Below, in pieces: positions 9,223 through 18,691 of a stretch of DNA of 64,000 nucleotides. A program made the position numbers and the translations under genes. Under the pieces are notes generated by a model, which saw nothing but the letters and a program-made list of their open reading frames with translations, made no database searches and was not told the origin of the DNA. Position 1 is the stretch's first letter; each line of letters starts with the position of its first letter. The stretch is from Pseudomonas lactis (lineage in GTDB: Bacteria > Pseudomonadota > Gammaproteobacteria > Pseudomonadales > Pseudomonadaceae). Location: NCBI RefSeq assembly GCF_001439845.1, contig NZ_JYLO01000007.1, positions 186,001-250,000 on the forward strand, given 5' to 3'.

Positions 9223-9885
9223 TTGAGAGCCGCGTCTGAACCGCCCTTGCGTATCGTGATTGCCGACGATCACCCGATTTTCCTGATTGGCCTGCGCGCC
9301 GTGCTCGAACGTGACCCGCACATCAGCATCGTCGGCGAGGCCAATTCCCCCCAGGCCCTCAGTGCGTTGTTGCAACACAGTACCTGCGATGTGGTGGTGA
9401 CCGACTTCATGATGCCCGTCGAGCCCCAGGCCGACGGGTTGCGCTTGATCGAGCAACTGCGCCGGCACTATCCGCACCTGCCCATTGTGGTGGTGACCAT
9501 GCTCAACAATGCCGGGTTGTTTCATTCCATCCTGGCATTGGGTGTGATGGGCCTGCTGAGCAAGGCCAGCCTGGCCGATGAGCTGCCCCAGGCGATCCGC
9601 CAGGTGCGCCAGCAACGCACCTACGTGGCCCAAACCATCCGCCAGGCGCTGAGCCTGGCCGGGGAAGTCGGCGCTGATCGACTGCATTCCCAGGAGCACC
9701 TGTCACCCCGGGAGCTGGAGGTGATTCGCCTGTTGGCCGGTGGCATGACGGTGGGCGAGATCGCCGCGCACCTGCACCGCAGCAAGCAGACCGTCAGCGC
9801 GCAAAAAGTCAGCGCCATGCGCAAGCTCGGGCTGGTCAATGATGCCGCCCTGTTTATTTACGTGCAGGAACACGGGCTGGCCTAG
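9223..9885 (+). CDS. LuxR/NarL-family response regulator, RocA-like
   Basis: The 220-residue protein has a receiver domain (residues about 10-130: acidic pair D15-D16, phospho-acceptor D61 in VVVTDFMMP, T92, K114). A C-terminal LuxR-type helix-turn-helix follows (about 157-204, LSPRELEVIRLLAGG and VGEIAAHLHRSKQTVSAQK). It starts with TTG; GGGAG at 9212-9216 lies six bases before it and no ATG is nearby. With the receiver-EAL protein and the hybrid kinase that follow, it matches the three-part Roc/Sad layout of Pseudomonas, in which RocA1 controls cup fimbrial genes. The targets here are unknown. Confidence 0.88.
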   Translation: MRAASEPPLRIVIADDHPIFLIGLRAVLERDPHISIVGEANSPQALSALLQHSTCDVVVTDFMMPVEPQADGLRLIEQLRRHYPHLPIVVVTMLNNAGLFHSILALGVMGLLSKASLADELPQAIRQVRQQRTYVAQTIRQALSLAGEVGADRLHSQEHLSPRELEVIRLLAGGMTVGEIAAHLHRSKQTVSAQKVSAMRKLGLVNDAALFIYVQEHGLA

Positions 9886-11098
9886 CCTGAAATGCGATCC
9901 ATTGCTTGAGCGCCGCGGCCTCCATCGGCCGCGCGATAAAGCAGCCTTGCAGCCACGCCGCGCCCAGTTCGCCCACGGCGTGATAGTCGGCGGCGGTTTC
10001 CACGCCGGTGACCACTACCGCAACGTCCAGGCGCGCCGCCATGCTCATGGCGCCCGCCACCACCGCGGCCTTGCGGTCATCATTGGCCATCCCACAGGCA
10101 AACGCCGGGGGGATTTTCAGCTCGGTAAAAGGCAGTTCCAGCAAATGCTGCAGGCTGGTGCCGCCCATGCCGAAGTCGCCGATGGACAACTGGCAACCCA
10201 ACATGCGCAAGCGCAGCAACCCGGTGACATGGGCGCTGTCGGTTTTCAGCGTCGAGGTTTCCACCAACTCCAGGGTCAGGCTATGGGCGGGCACACCATG
10301 AAGTTGCAGCAAACCTTGCAGCACCTGGGGGAAGTGCTCACGCTCCAGCATGCGCCCGGGAATATTCACGGCCACCGGCAGCACTTGGCCGCTTTCGCCC
10401 ATCACCTGGTTCGCCAGGCCAAGCGCCTGCTCCAGCACATGCCAGGTAAACGCCTCTTCCATGCCGGCAAACTCCAACACCGGCAGGAACTCGTCAGGCA
10501 GCAATAGCTCACCGTCCTGCAACTGCCAACGCGCCAGCGCCTCCACCCCTTGCAACACACCGGCCTGACTGACGATGGGCTGGTACCAGACCCTGCCACA
10601 GGCTGCGATAGTCGCCTGGCTGACATCCGCCGAGGGCGGCAGTTGTTCCCGCTCGCTCAAGCTCAGCAGTTGACGGACGCGCTCCCAGGACAGCACCGCT
10701 GGCCCTGGACGCAAGTGCTCCTGACAGTCGCTCAGTACTTGCCCGATCAGCTTGGCCGAAGCCGGTTTGGGCAAGCACGCCAAGACCTTGAGCCCCAATT
10801 GGCGCGCCATGTTCGCCACGCCTTCCAGAACGTCGGGCTCGGCGTTGCTGAGCAGGATCAATACTTGGGCCAGGCGGCGTTCCGCCAACTCACGGATCAA
10901 CGCCAGGCCATCGCCCTGCTCCAGGTACAGATCGCAGATGGCGATATCCACCGGGCCTTTGCTGTCCAGGGATTGGCGGGCGATTTCGACCGTTTCCGCG
11001 GCGCGTACATTGAACACGCCGTTGGCATTGAGCATCTGGTGCAGGGCCATCAGTTGAAACGGGTTGTCTTCGAGGATCAGGACGTTCAGGGATCGCAT
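9854..11098 (-). CDS. Receiver-EAL protein, RocR-like, with degenerate EAL active site
   Basis: The 414-residue protein has an N-terminal receiver (acidic E10-D11, phospho-acceptor D56 in ICDLYL, S84, K111) and a C-terminal EAL domain (about 165-405). EAL proteins normally hydrolyse cyclic di-GMP. Several positions are kept: E186 (EALAR), N245, E277/E280, K328 and Q384. Others required for metal binding and catalysis are replaced: the DDFG motif reads GDFG (G307), KID reads KIP (P330) and EGVE reads TGVE (T364). It is probably catalytically inactive and may instead sense or titrate a partner. Its 3' end overlaps the rocA-like gene tail to tail by 32 bp. Confidence 0.88.
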   Translation of the reverse strand: MRSLNVLILEDNPFQLMALHQMLNANGVFNVRAAETVEIARQSLDSKGPVDIAICDLYLEQGDGLALIRELAERRLAQVLILLSNAEPDVLEGVANMARQLGLKVLACLPKPASAKLIGQVLSDCQEHLRPGPAVLSWERVRQLLSLSEREQLPPSADVSQATIAACGRVWYQPIVSQAGVLQGVEALARWQLQDGELLLPDEFLPVLEFAGMEEAFTWHVLEQALGLANQVMGESGQVLPVAVNIPGRMLEREHFPQVLQGLLQLHGVPAHSLTLELVETSTLKTDSAHVTGLLRLRMLGCQLSIGDFGMGGTSLQHLLELPFTELKIPPAFACGMANDDRKAAVVAGAMSMAARLDVAVVVTGVETAADYHAVGELGAAWLQGCFIARPMEAAALKQWIAFQARPARVPARK

Positions 11099-11182
11099 GG
11101 GTAAGGGTGTCGGTACAGAGAAAGTCCTGCACAGTAGCCATACGCTACGCCGTATCCCATAGGACGTGTCCTAAATGTGGTC

Positions 11183-11282
11183 TGTAGGAGCGAGCTTGCT
11201 CGCGAAAAACGTCAACGATAACGCGGGCTTCCTGGGTAAACGCGGCGCCTGTGAGTTTTTCGCGAGCAAGCTCGCTCCTACA
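11183..11282. repeat. REPIN (TGTAGGAGCGAGCTTGCTCGCGA family)
   Basis: This inverted REP pair lies between the EAL gene and the sensor kinase gene. Its right arm ends six bases before the kinase stop codon. Confidence 0.9.
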
Positions 11283-11287
11283 ATGTG

Positions 11288-14200
11288 TCAGGCATCCAGA
11301 TAGGGTTGCAGGTCGCGACGAAACGCCTTGAGCACCTCGGACAAGCGCAACCAGGGTGCTTCAAGCTCGGCGCCGCGCTGTTCACGGGCGCACTGCTCAA
11401 GGGCGACGCAGGCCTTGGCGAGTGGCAGTGCGTCCACCAGCGAGCAAATGCCCTTGAGCCGGTGCAGCGATGCATTCAAGCGTGCCACGTCGCGCTCGGC
11501 CAGGGCACCCGCCAATACCTCGTGTTCGTGGTCCAGGCTCTTGGCCAGTTCCTGCAACATGCTCTGTAGCACCGGCCCGTCGGCCTGGGTCATGGTGCGC
11601 AGGGCCTGGATATCGAACGAACGCAGGGGCGCCACGCGGGCCAGCACTTGGGTCCAGTGTTCCAGAGTCACGGGCTTGACCAGCAGTTCATCCATACCGG
11701 CGTCCTCGCAGCGGCGTTGTTCATCTTTCATAGCGTTCGCGGTGCAACCGATCAGCGCAAGACGAGGCCGTTGCTCCTCGGCTTCGAGGCGTCGGATCGC
11801 CGCACTCAAGGCATAGCCGGACATGCCGGGCATCTGGCAATCGGTGACCAGCACGTCAAAACGCTGCTCACGCCAGCGTTGCAACGCGGCCTCGGCCGAC
11901 TCCAGGGCGACCACCTGGTGACCGAGGAACTGCAACTGCTGCGCCAGCACCAGGCGGTTGGCCGCCAAATCGTCCACCACCAGCACCGACAGGCTACGCC
12001 CCGTCGGTGACAACGTCGCGGTAGGCATTGCCGGCACATCATCGGTGCTGACCCGGTCCAGGCGCAGGTCAATGCACACCACCGTCCCCTCGCCCACCAC
12101 ACTGTCGAGGTAAATGCTCCCGCCCATCAATTCCACCAGTTGCTTGCAGATACTCAGGCCCAGGCCAGTGCCGCCGTGTTGCGCGGCGGTCAAGGCGCTT
12201 ACCTGGGTAAATGGCTTGAACACCCGCGGCTGTTGCTCGGCGCTGATGCCCGGGCCGCTGTCCTTGACGCACAGGTGCAGGTATTCACTATCGCGCTCAT
12301 CCCGCTGGCAAGTCACGCTGAGGTGAACCCCGCCCCGCTCGGTGAATTTGAGCGCATTGCCCAACAGGTTGTGCATCACCTGGCGTAACCGCAGCGGGTC
12401 GAACCAGTAATAGCCCTGAGCAGCCGGATCAAACGCCAGGGTCAGATGCAGGCCCTTCTTTTGCGCCGTGGCTTCGAACAGGCTCTGGATACCCTCGAAA
12501 AAACTCTTGAGCTCGGTGGTCTGTGGCGCCAGTTGCAGGTGACCGGCCTCGATCTTGGCCAAGTCCAGGCTGTCGCCCATCAGCGCAATCAGCTCGCGCG
12601 CCGAACGATGGGCCACTTGCAGCGCCTCGGAAACCGGCTGGCCGCTTGCCAGGCAACGCTCTTGCTCCAGTTCGAGCAAGCCAATGATGGCGGTCATGGG
12701 GGTGCGAATCTCATGGCTCAAGGCCGAGAGAAATGCACTTTTGGCGTAGTTCGCCTCATCGGCTGCCTGGCGGGCGTCCATCAGCTGGCGCTCCAGGTCT
12801 TTGCGTTCGTTGATGTCGATCCAGCCGCCCAACAACCCCTGCAAGCGGCCCTGAGCGTCGAAAAAGGGCACGGTCCACTGGTAGACGTGATAAGTACCGC
12901 CATTGAGCTCCAATTGCCGGTCGACAAACAACGACTGCTGCGTGGCCAATTGCTCCATGTGCCCTTCGTGCAGGCGCGCCGCCGTGGCGTCGGGCACGAC
13001 CTTGCTTTCCATCAGCGTCAGGCCCTGGATCAGCTCCAGCCGGGTCGCCAGTTGCTGTTCATAGCTTTTGTTGCAGGTTACCAGCCGCCCATCCAGGTCG
13101 CGGACAAAGAGCGGGTTGGGCATACCGTCGAGCAATGCGCGCTTGAACGCCAGCTGGTCATTGAGCCGTTGCTCGGCCTCCAGCCGTTGGCGGATCTGGC
13201 GCTTGAGCCGGCTGTTCCACACCAACGACACCAACACAAACAGCAGCGCCGTGGCCATCGTCCAATAGGCCCAGGGCGGTACACGCTGCCAGACTGGCGG
13301 GGGAATCGTCACGGCACCGATCCAACGCAGGCGCAAGGCACTCAACTCAGCCACCGGCAACGCCTCCAGGGCTTTGTTCAGAATGTTCAGCAATTCAGGC
13401 TGGTCCTTGCGCACCGACAGGCAGTTGGACGACCACTGGCCGTCGACACTGCGGCCCATACGCAGGCCTTCCTGCGCATAACTCTGCACTTCCACTTCAG
13501 TCTGTATCGTGGCGGCGGCCTCGCCCCGTCGTACCAACTCACGGGCCTGGGTGTAATTGTCCATCAGGCGCAACTTGATGCGCGGGTGGTCATGGCGAAT
13601 CTGGCTCTCCATGACGTGGCGTGCCGGCAATGCCAGCACCTTGCCGTCCAACTGGTTCAAACCCGTCAGGGGCGCGGCATCGGCACGTTCGATAAACACC
13701 CAGCCGGAGCCGCCAAAACCATGGCTGAAGTTGAGCAGCGCACTGCGCTCCTGATTCACCGCCAGGGTGGTGTTCATCTGCGCCCGGCCGGTTTCCAGCC
13801 ATTCCAGGGTTTGTGCGGTAGAACCCACCTCTTCATAAATGAACTGCAAACCGGTCATGCGCGAGATGCGATTCAACAGGTCGACATTCAAGCCAACCCA
13901 GTGGCCGTCCTGGTCCCTGAAGATATAAGGCGACATTTGCTGGGCTACCACCACGACATGGGGATGCTCGCGCACCCAGGCCCGTTCCGATGTCGACAAC
14001 GCAATGCGCTCACCACTGATGCCGACACCGAGCCCGGTGGTCCAGCGTGCGAGGATTTCGCGCTGCACCGACTCGTCGAGGCTTGCCAGCGCGCGGTTCA
14101 TCATCGCCCCCAACAACGGATCGGCCTGGCGGGTGGCGAAGGCAAAACCGATGGGCGCCAACCGGCTTTGCTCCTTGATCTGCAACCCCAGATAAGGCCG

Positions 14201-14860
14201 CAGCGATTTATAGGCGCGCACAATCACTTCATTGCCGATAAACGCATCGACATCGCCTTGCTTCAGGGCTTCGAGGCCGCTGTAGAGGTTGGGCGCGAGC
14301 ATGATGTGGCTGTCGGGGTAGGCGGCGTGAACCTTCTGCACGTTGGCGTAGCCGTCGAGTAATACCAGCTTCTTGCCGGCCAGATCGTCGCCTTGGGTAT
14401 CGTCGCGGCGCAGCACCACCACTGAACGGTCGGGCATGTAGTCCGGGGTGAACTGCAGGCCGGGTACATCTCGCTCGTAGCCATTGGCACTGGTGAGAAT
14501 ATCGATGGTGCCATTGCGCAGCGCTTCAACCGCCTGGGCGCGCTCGGAGAAGCCCAGCACTTGCATGGGCACACCCAGCCGCGCGCCGACCAGGCTCAAG
14601 TAATCGGCGCTGATGCCTTGGTAGCGATTGCGGTCGCGGGTGATGTCGATCGGCTGGTAGTCATCGATCGAGATGCCCACCTTCAATGTCCGATGCGCCG
14701 CCAACCACTGCTGCTCGGTCGGCGCCAGGGGCATAGGTCCAAGCGCGATAAACGCCGGCACCAGTTTGAACGGCAGGCTGACAGCGGCCAGGCTCATGGG
14801 TACCTGGGTGAGCCACAACAGGCACACCAGCTTCAACGTCCATTGGATCAACACCTGCAC
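11288..14860 (-). CDS. Hybrid sensor histidine kinase with two SBP_bac_3 domains, RocS-like
   Basis: With the start chosen here the protein has 1190 residues. In order: a signal peptide (about 1-26), two periplasmic solute-binding type 3 domains (about 58-278 and 299-516), a membrane segment (531-547), a PAS domain (573-688) and a dimerization domain with H716 in SHEIRTPM. Then come the HATPase (LLGNALKF, DSGPGIS, GTGLGLSI; 818-933), a receiver with D1007 in VTDCQMPG and an Hpt domain with H1133 in LHRLKG. All phospho-relay residues are present. The GTG at 14860 has AAGGA ten bases upstream. Longer starts would run back through the thrC terminator. It most likely phosphorylates the two neighbouring receiver proteins; the ligand is unknown. 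Confidence 0.88.
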   Translation of the reverse strand: MQVLIQWTLKLVCLLWLTQVPMSLAAVSLPFKLVPAFIALGPMPLAPTEQQWLAAHRTLKVGISIDDYQPIDITRDRNRYQGISADYLSLVGARLGVPMQVLGFSERAQAVEALRNGTIDILTSANGYERDVPGLQFTPDYMPDRSVVVLRRDDTQGDDLAGKKLVLLDGYANVQKVHAAYPDSHIMLAPNLYSGLEALKQGDVDAFIGNEVIVRAYKSLRPYLGLQIKEQSRLAPIGFAFATRQADPLLGAMMNRALASLDESVQREILARWTTGLGVGISGERIALSTSERAWVREHPHVVVVAQQMSPYIFRDQDGHWVGLNVDLLNRISRMTGLQFIYEEVGSTAQTLEWLETGRAQMNTTLAVNQERSALLNFSHGFGGSGWVFIERADAAPLTGLNQLDGKVLALPARHVMESQIRHDHPRIKLRLMDNYTQARELVRRGEAAATIQTEVEVQSYAQEGLRMGRSVDGQWSSNCLSVRKDQPELLNILNKALEALPVAELSALRLRWIGAVTIPPPVWQRVPPWAYWTMATALLFVLVSLVWNSRLKRQIRQRLEAEQRLNDQLAFKRALLDGMPNPLFVRDLDGRLVTCNKSYEQQLATRLELIQGLTLMESKVVPDATAARLHEGHMEQLATQQSLFVDRQLELNGGTYHVYQWTVPFFDAQGRLQGLLGGWIDINERKDLERQLMDARQAADEANYAKSAFLSALSHEIRTPMTAIIGLLELEQERCLASGQPVSEALQVAHRSARELIALMGDSLDLAKIEAGHLQLAPQTTELKSFFEGIQSLFEATAQKKGLHLTLAFDPAAQGYYWFDPLRLRQVMHNLLGNALKFTERGGVHLSVTCQRDERDSEYLHLCVKDSGPGISAEQQPRVFKPFTQVSALTAAQHGGTGLGLSICKQLVELMGGSIYLDSVVGEGTVVCIDLRLDRVSTDDVPAMPTATLSPTGRSLSVLVVDDLAANRLVLAQQLQFLGHQVVALESAEAALQRWREQRFDVLVTDCQMPGMSGYALSAAIRRLEAEEQRPRLALIGCTANAMKDEQRRCEDAGMDELLVKPVTLEHWTQVLARVAPLRSFDIQALRTMTQADGPVLQSMLQELAKSLDHEHEVLAGALAERDVARLNASLHRLKGICSLVDALPLAKACVALEQCAREQRGAELEAPWLRLSEVLKAFRRDLQPYLDA

Positions 14861-14911
14861 CGGTTGGGTTTCCTTGATTGGGCGAATGGGCAAGTATGGC
14901 TCGCCAGAATG

Positions 14912-14937
14912 AAAAAGCCCGTCACGAGGACGGGCTT
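14912..14937 (-). terminator. Rho-independent terminator of the hom-thrC unit
   Basis: On the minus strand a 9-bp stem AAGCCCGTC / GACGGGCTT is followed by TTTTT. It lies 113 bases after the thrC stop and just upstream of the sensor kinase start, separating the two units. Confidence 0.85.
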
Positions 14938-15049
14938 GGCCGACTGCAAAAAAAGCTGACTGTTGCCCCACCATGTCTTGGGTGGATGAAATCAGCTTGA
15001 ATGTGGGGCAGCACAAAGATGCCCCTCGGCCGTCAGGCAGCCCTGTCGA

Positions 15050-16459
15050 TCAGAGCGGCTTGCCCCGATTGCCGTGCTGGCTGACGAACGCCTGCACCGC
15101 CTTCAGGTCATTGGCCAACACGGTGCAGCGCTCTTCGCGCTCGAACAGGTCGGTCAAATGCTCCGGCAACTCCAGGGCCTTGCCAATGCCGGCCTTCTCC
15201 ACCGCTTCCGGGAACTTGACCGGGTGCGCGGTACCGAGGATCACCATTGGAATATCCAGGCTGCGGCGGCACTCGCGGGCGGCTTTCACGCCGATGGCCG
15301 TGTGCGGGTCGAGCACTTCGCCGGTCTCGGCATAGACCTGCGCGATGGTTTCGCAGGTCTGTGCATCGTCCACGGCCAGGGAATCGAACAGCTTGCGGGT
15401 TTCGGTCCAGCGCTCTTGCTCGACGCTGAAACCGCCACCTTGCTTGAAGCTGTTCATCAACTCGGCCAGGGCTGCGCCGTTGCGACCGTGCATGTCGAAC
15501 AGCAGGCGTTCGAAGTTCGACGACACCATGATGTCCATGGACGGCGACAGCGTGGCGTGCAGGGTTTCCTTCACGTACTGGTTGCCGCTCATGAAGCGAT
15601 GCAGGATGTCGTTGCGGTTGGTGGCGACGATCAACTGGTTGATCGGCAGGCCCATGTTGCGCGCCAGGTAACCGGCAAAAATATCGCCGAAGTTGCCGGT
15701 CGGCACCGAGAACGACACCGAACGCGCCGGGCCGCCCAACTGCAGCGAGGCGTGGAAGTAGTAGACGATCTGGGCCATGATCCGCGCCCAGTTGATCGAG
15801 TTGACCGCCACCAGGCGCGTGCCCTTGAGGAAGCTCTGGTCAGCGAAGCTGTTCTTGACCATTTCCTGGCAGTCATCGAAGTTGCCTTCGATGGCGATGT
15901 TGTGGATGTTCTCACCGAAGATGGTGGTCATCTGGCGACGCTGAACTTCGGACACACGCTTGTGCGGGTGCAGGATGAAGATGTCGACGTTCTCGCAGTG
16001 CTTGCACCCTTCGATGGCTGCCGAGCCGGTATCGCCGGAGGTGGCGCCGATGATCACCACGCGCTCGCCGCGCTTTTCCAGCACGTAGTCGAGCAGGCGA
16101 CCGAGCAGTTGCAGGGCGAAGTCCTTGAACGCCAGGGTCGGGCCGTGGAACAGCTCCAGCACCCACTCATTGCCGTTCAGTTGGCGCAGGGGCGCGATGG
16201 CGTTGTGGGAAAACACGCCATAGGTTTCTTCCAGAATCTTTTTGAAGTCCGCATCCGGAATGCTGCCGGTCACAAACGGGCGCATCACTCGGAAGGCCAG
16301 CTCGTGATACGGCAGGCCGGCCCAGGAGGCGATTTCTTCCTGGGTGAAGCGTGGCAGGTTTTCCGGCACATACAGGCCGCCGTCGGTGGCAAGGCCTGCC
16401 AGCAGAACGTCTTCGAAATTCAGGGCCGGTGCCTGGCCGCGGGTGCTGATGTAACGCAT
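15050..16459 (-). CDS. thrC: Threonine synthase
   Basis: This pyridoxal-phosphate enzyme converts O-phosphohomoserine to threonine, the last step of the pathway. The 469-residue protein starts MRYISTRGQAPALNFEDVLLAG and has the PLP lysine K112 in TLAFKDFA and the phosphate-binding GATSGDTGSAA loop. Length is normal for the long class of threonine synthases. GGAG precedes the start. It lies 67 bases downstream of hom on the same strand, so the two are probably one operon. Confidence 0.97.
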   Translation of the reverse strand: MRYISTRGQAPALNFEDVLLAGLATDGGLYVPENLPRFTQEEIASWAGLPYHELAFRVMRPFVTGSIPDADFKKILEETYGVFSHNAIAPLRQLNGNEWVLELFHGPTLAFKDFALQLLGRLLDYVLEKRGERVVIIGATSGDTGSAAIEGCKHCENVDIFILHPHKRVSEVQRRQMTTIFGENIHNIAIEGNFDDCQEMVKNSFADQSFLKGTRLVAVNSINWARIMAQIVYYFHASLQLGGPARSVSFSVPTGNFGDIFAGYLARNMGLPINQLIVATNRNDILHRFMSGNQYVKETLHATLSPSMDIMVSSNFERLLFDMHGRNGAALAELMNSFKQGGGFSVEQERWTETRKLFDSLAVDDAQTCETIAQVYAETGEVLDPHTAIGVKAARECRRSLDIPMVILGTAHPVKFPEAVEKAGIGKALELPEHLTDLFEREERCTVLANDLKAVQAFVSQHGNRGKPL

Positions 16460-16526
16460 GACTGGCTCCTCTAAAACATTCTCGAACAGAGGCCACCGAA
16501 TGGACGGGGCCCCTGGAACAAATCGG

Positions 16527-17831
16527 TTAGTTCAAGTGTTCGACGCGAATCCGCACCACCGGGCCCACTACGCCTTGCAAGGCTTCCAGGGCGTGGATGG
16601 CATCGTTGATGTGCTGCTCGAGCACGCGGTGGGTCAGCAGGATCATCGGCACCTGGCCGTTTTGCTCCTCGACTTCCTTCTGCATGATCGATTCGATGTT
16701 GATACCTCGCTCCGACAGGATGCTGGCCACCTGGGCCAACACGCCTGGATGGTCCTGGGCCTGGATGCGCAGGTAGTAGGCACTTTCGCAGGCTTCGATC
16801 GGCAGGATCGGGTGAGCCGACAGCGAGTCCGGCTGGAAGGCCAGGTGCGGCACGCGGTTTTCCGGGTCGCTGGTCATGGCGCGAACCACATCCACCAGGT
16901 CGGCGATCACCGACGACGCGGTTGGCTCCATGCCGGCACCAGCGCCGTAGAACAGGGTGGAACCGGCGGCGTCGCCGTTGACCATCACCGCGTTCATCAC
17001 GCCGTTGACGTTGGCGATCAGGCGGTCGGCCGGGATCAGCGTCGGGTGAACCCGCAACTCGATACCGGCTGGGGTGCTGCGCGCCACGCCCAGGTGTTTG
17101 ATACGGTAGCCCAGGGCTTCGGCGTAGTTGACGTCGGCGGTGGTCAGCTTGGTGATGCCTTCGGTGTAGGCCTTGTCGAACTGCAGCGGGATACCAAAGG
17201 CAATGGACGCCAGGATGGTCAGCTTGTGGGCCGCGTCGATACCTTCCACGTCGAAGGTCGGGTCGGCTTCGGCGTAACCCAGGGCCTGGGCTTCGGCCAG
17301 CACGTCTTCGAAGGTACGGCCCTTCTCGCGCATTTCGGTGAGGATGAAGTTACCGGTGCCGTTGATGATGCCGGCCACCCAGTTGATGCGGTTGGCGGAC
17401 AGGCCTTCACGGATCGCCTTGATCACCGGGATACCACCGGCCACCGCGGCTTCGAACGCCACGATAACGCCCTTCTCGCGGGCCTTGGCGAAGATCTCGT
17501 TGCCGTGCACGGCGATCAGCGCCTTGTTGGCGGTGACCACGTGCTTACCGTTCTCGATGGCCTTGAGCACCAGTTCGCGGGCCACGGTGTAGCCGCCCAC
17601 CAGCTCGATAACGATATCGATCTCAGGGTTGGTGGCCACGGCGAACACATCGTTGGTAATCGCAATACCGGTCGTTTCGAACTGAGGCTTTGGCGAACGC
17701 GTGGCAATCTGCGCCACTTCAATCCCGCGACCTGCGCGGCGGGAAATTTCTTCAGCGTTACGCTGAAGTACGTTGAAGGTACCGCCACCGACGGTCCCTA
17801 ACCCACAGATGCCTACTTTGACCGGTTTCAC
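16527..17831 (-). CDS. hom: Homoserine dehydrogenase
   Basis: The enzyme reduces aspartate semialdehyde to homoserine, the branch point to threonine and methionine. The 434-residue protein has an N-terminal Rossmann motif GICGLGTVGGG, a central catalytic/dimerization region (NGTGNFIL, GYAEADPTFDVEG) and a C-terminal ACT domain (about 350-434) for threonine feedback. I chose the GTG at 17831 because GGGGAG lies seven bases upstream and the product starts at the usual VKPVKVGICG; an ATG 15 bases upstream is less likely. It is transcribed with thrC. Confidence 0.96.
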   Translation of the reverse strand: MKPVKVGICGLGTVGGGTFNVLQRNAEEISRRAGRGIEVAQIATRSPKPQFETTGIAITNDVFAVATNPEIDIVIELVGGYTVARELVLKAIENGKHVVTANKALIAVHGNEIFAKAREKGVIVAFEAAVAGGIPVIKAIREGLSANRINWVAGIINGTGNFILTEMREKGRTFEDVLAEAQALGYAEADPTFDVEGIDAAHKLTILASIAFGIPLQFDKAYTEGITKLTTADVNYAEALGYRIKHLGVARSTPAGIELRVHPTLIPADRLIANVNGVMNAVMVNGDAAGSTLFYGAGAGMEPTASSVIADLVDVVRAMTSDPENRVPHLAFQPDSLSAHPILPIEACESAYYLRIQAQDHPGVLAQVASILSERGINIESIMQKEVEEQNGQVPMILLTHRVLEQHINDAIHALEALQGVVGPVVRIRVEHLN

Positions 17832-17848
17832 TGAAGAACTCCCCATGA

Positions 17849-17872
17849 AACGGCCGACGCTAGGTCGGCCGT
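17849..17872 (-). terminator. Hairpin between dsbC and hom
   Basis: A 9-bp stem ACGGCCGAC / GTCGGCCGT lies 87 bases after the dsbC stop and just before the hom Shine-Dalgarno. Only three T follow it on the minus strand, so it may attenuate rather than fully terminate read-through from dsbC into hom-thrC. Confidence 0.5.
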
Positions 17873-17959
17873 GAAAACAGCCGCACAACTGCGGCTCTCA
17901 ATTAATGACCCACCGACGGTTCGGCGGGCCATGATCGTCAAAGGCTCAACGATAAATGC

Positions 17960-18691
17960 TTACTTGGCACCCAGTGCCAGTTTGGCAACTTGCGGCGCCG
18001 GCTGGTAGCCCGGAATCACCTGGCCGTCGGCCAAAACGATGGCCGGTGTACCGTTCACACCAATGGACTGGCCCAGGGCGAACTGCTTGGAAACCGGGTT
18101 GGCGCATTTGGCCGACTTGATTTCCTTGCCATCGACCATCTTGTCCATGGCCGCTTTCTTGTCGGCCGAGCACCACACCGCCTGCAACTGCTCGTCACCC
18201 GGCGAACCCAGGCCCTGGCGCGGGAAGGCAACGTAGCGCACTTCCACGCCCAGCTTGTTCAGCGCCGGGATTTCAGCGTGCAGCTTGTGGCAGTACGGGC
18301 ACGTGGTGTCGGTGAACACGGTGATGTGGGTCTTGGTTTCGCCAATAGCGGGGTAAACCACGGTTTCAGCCACCGGAATGCCGTTGATCAGCTTGGACAC
18401 GCCCAGGCGCTCGGCCTTCTCGGTCAGGTTGACCGGCTTGCCGTCCTTGAGCTGGAACAGGTAGCCCTGGACGATGTACTGGCCATCGGCACTGGCGTAC
18501 AGCACGCGGCTGCCCTTGAGCTTGACTTCGTACAGGCCGGCCATGGGGCTGGCGCTGATGCTTTCGATAGGCGTGTCGAGCGCCAGGTTGGCCAGGCTCT
18601 TGCGGATGGTCTGCTCGGCCGCATCATCGGCGAGCGCAAAGGTGGAAACCAACGCAATGGCTGCGGCGGCAATAATCTGGGTCAAGCGCAT
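17960..18691 (-). CDS. dsbC: Periplasmic disulfide isomerase DsbC
   Basis: DsbC reshuffles wrong disulfide bonds in periplasmic proteins and is kept reduced by DsbD. The 243-residue precursor has a signal peptide (about 1-21, ending FALA), an N-terminal dimerization domain and a thioredoxin-fold domain. The active site is C131-P-Y-C134, and the cis-proline loop is NGTPAIV. The start MRLTQIIAAAA follows AGGAG by seven bases. The frame is open much further upstream, but that sequence has no signal-peptide logic. The gene lies between xerD and hom, as in other pseudomonads. Confidence 0.95.
   Translation of the reverse strand: MRLTQIIAAAAIALVSTFALADDAAEQTIRKSLANLALDTPIESISASPMAGLYEVKLKGSRVLYASADGQYIVQGYLFQLKDGKPVNLTEKAERLGVSKLINGIPVAETVVYPAIGETKTHITVFTDTTCPYCHKLHAEIPALNKLGVEVRYVAFPRQGLGSPGDEQLQAVWCSADKKAAMDKMVDGKEIKSAKCANPVSKQFALGQSIGVNGTPAIVLADGQVIPGYQPAPQVAKLALGAK

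Noticed and set aside
14861..15016. N-terminal extension of the sensor kinase
   Set aside because: It overlaps the thrC rho-independent terminator at 14912-14937 and precedes the signal peptide; a GTG with a good Shine-Dalgarno at 14860 fits better.
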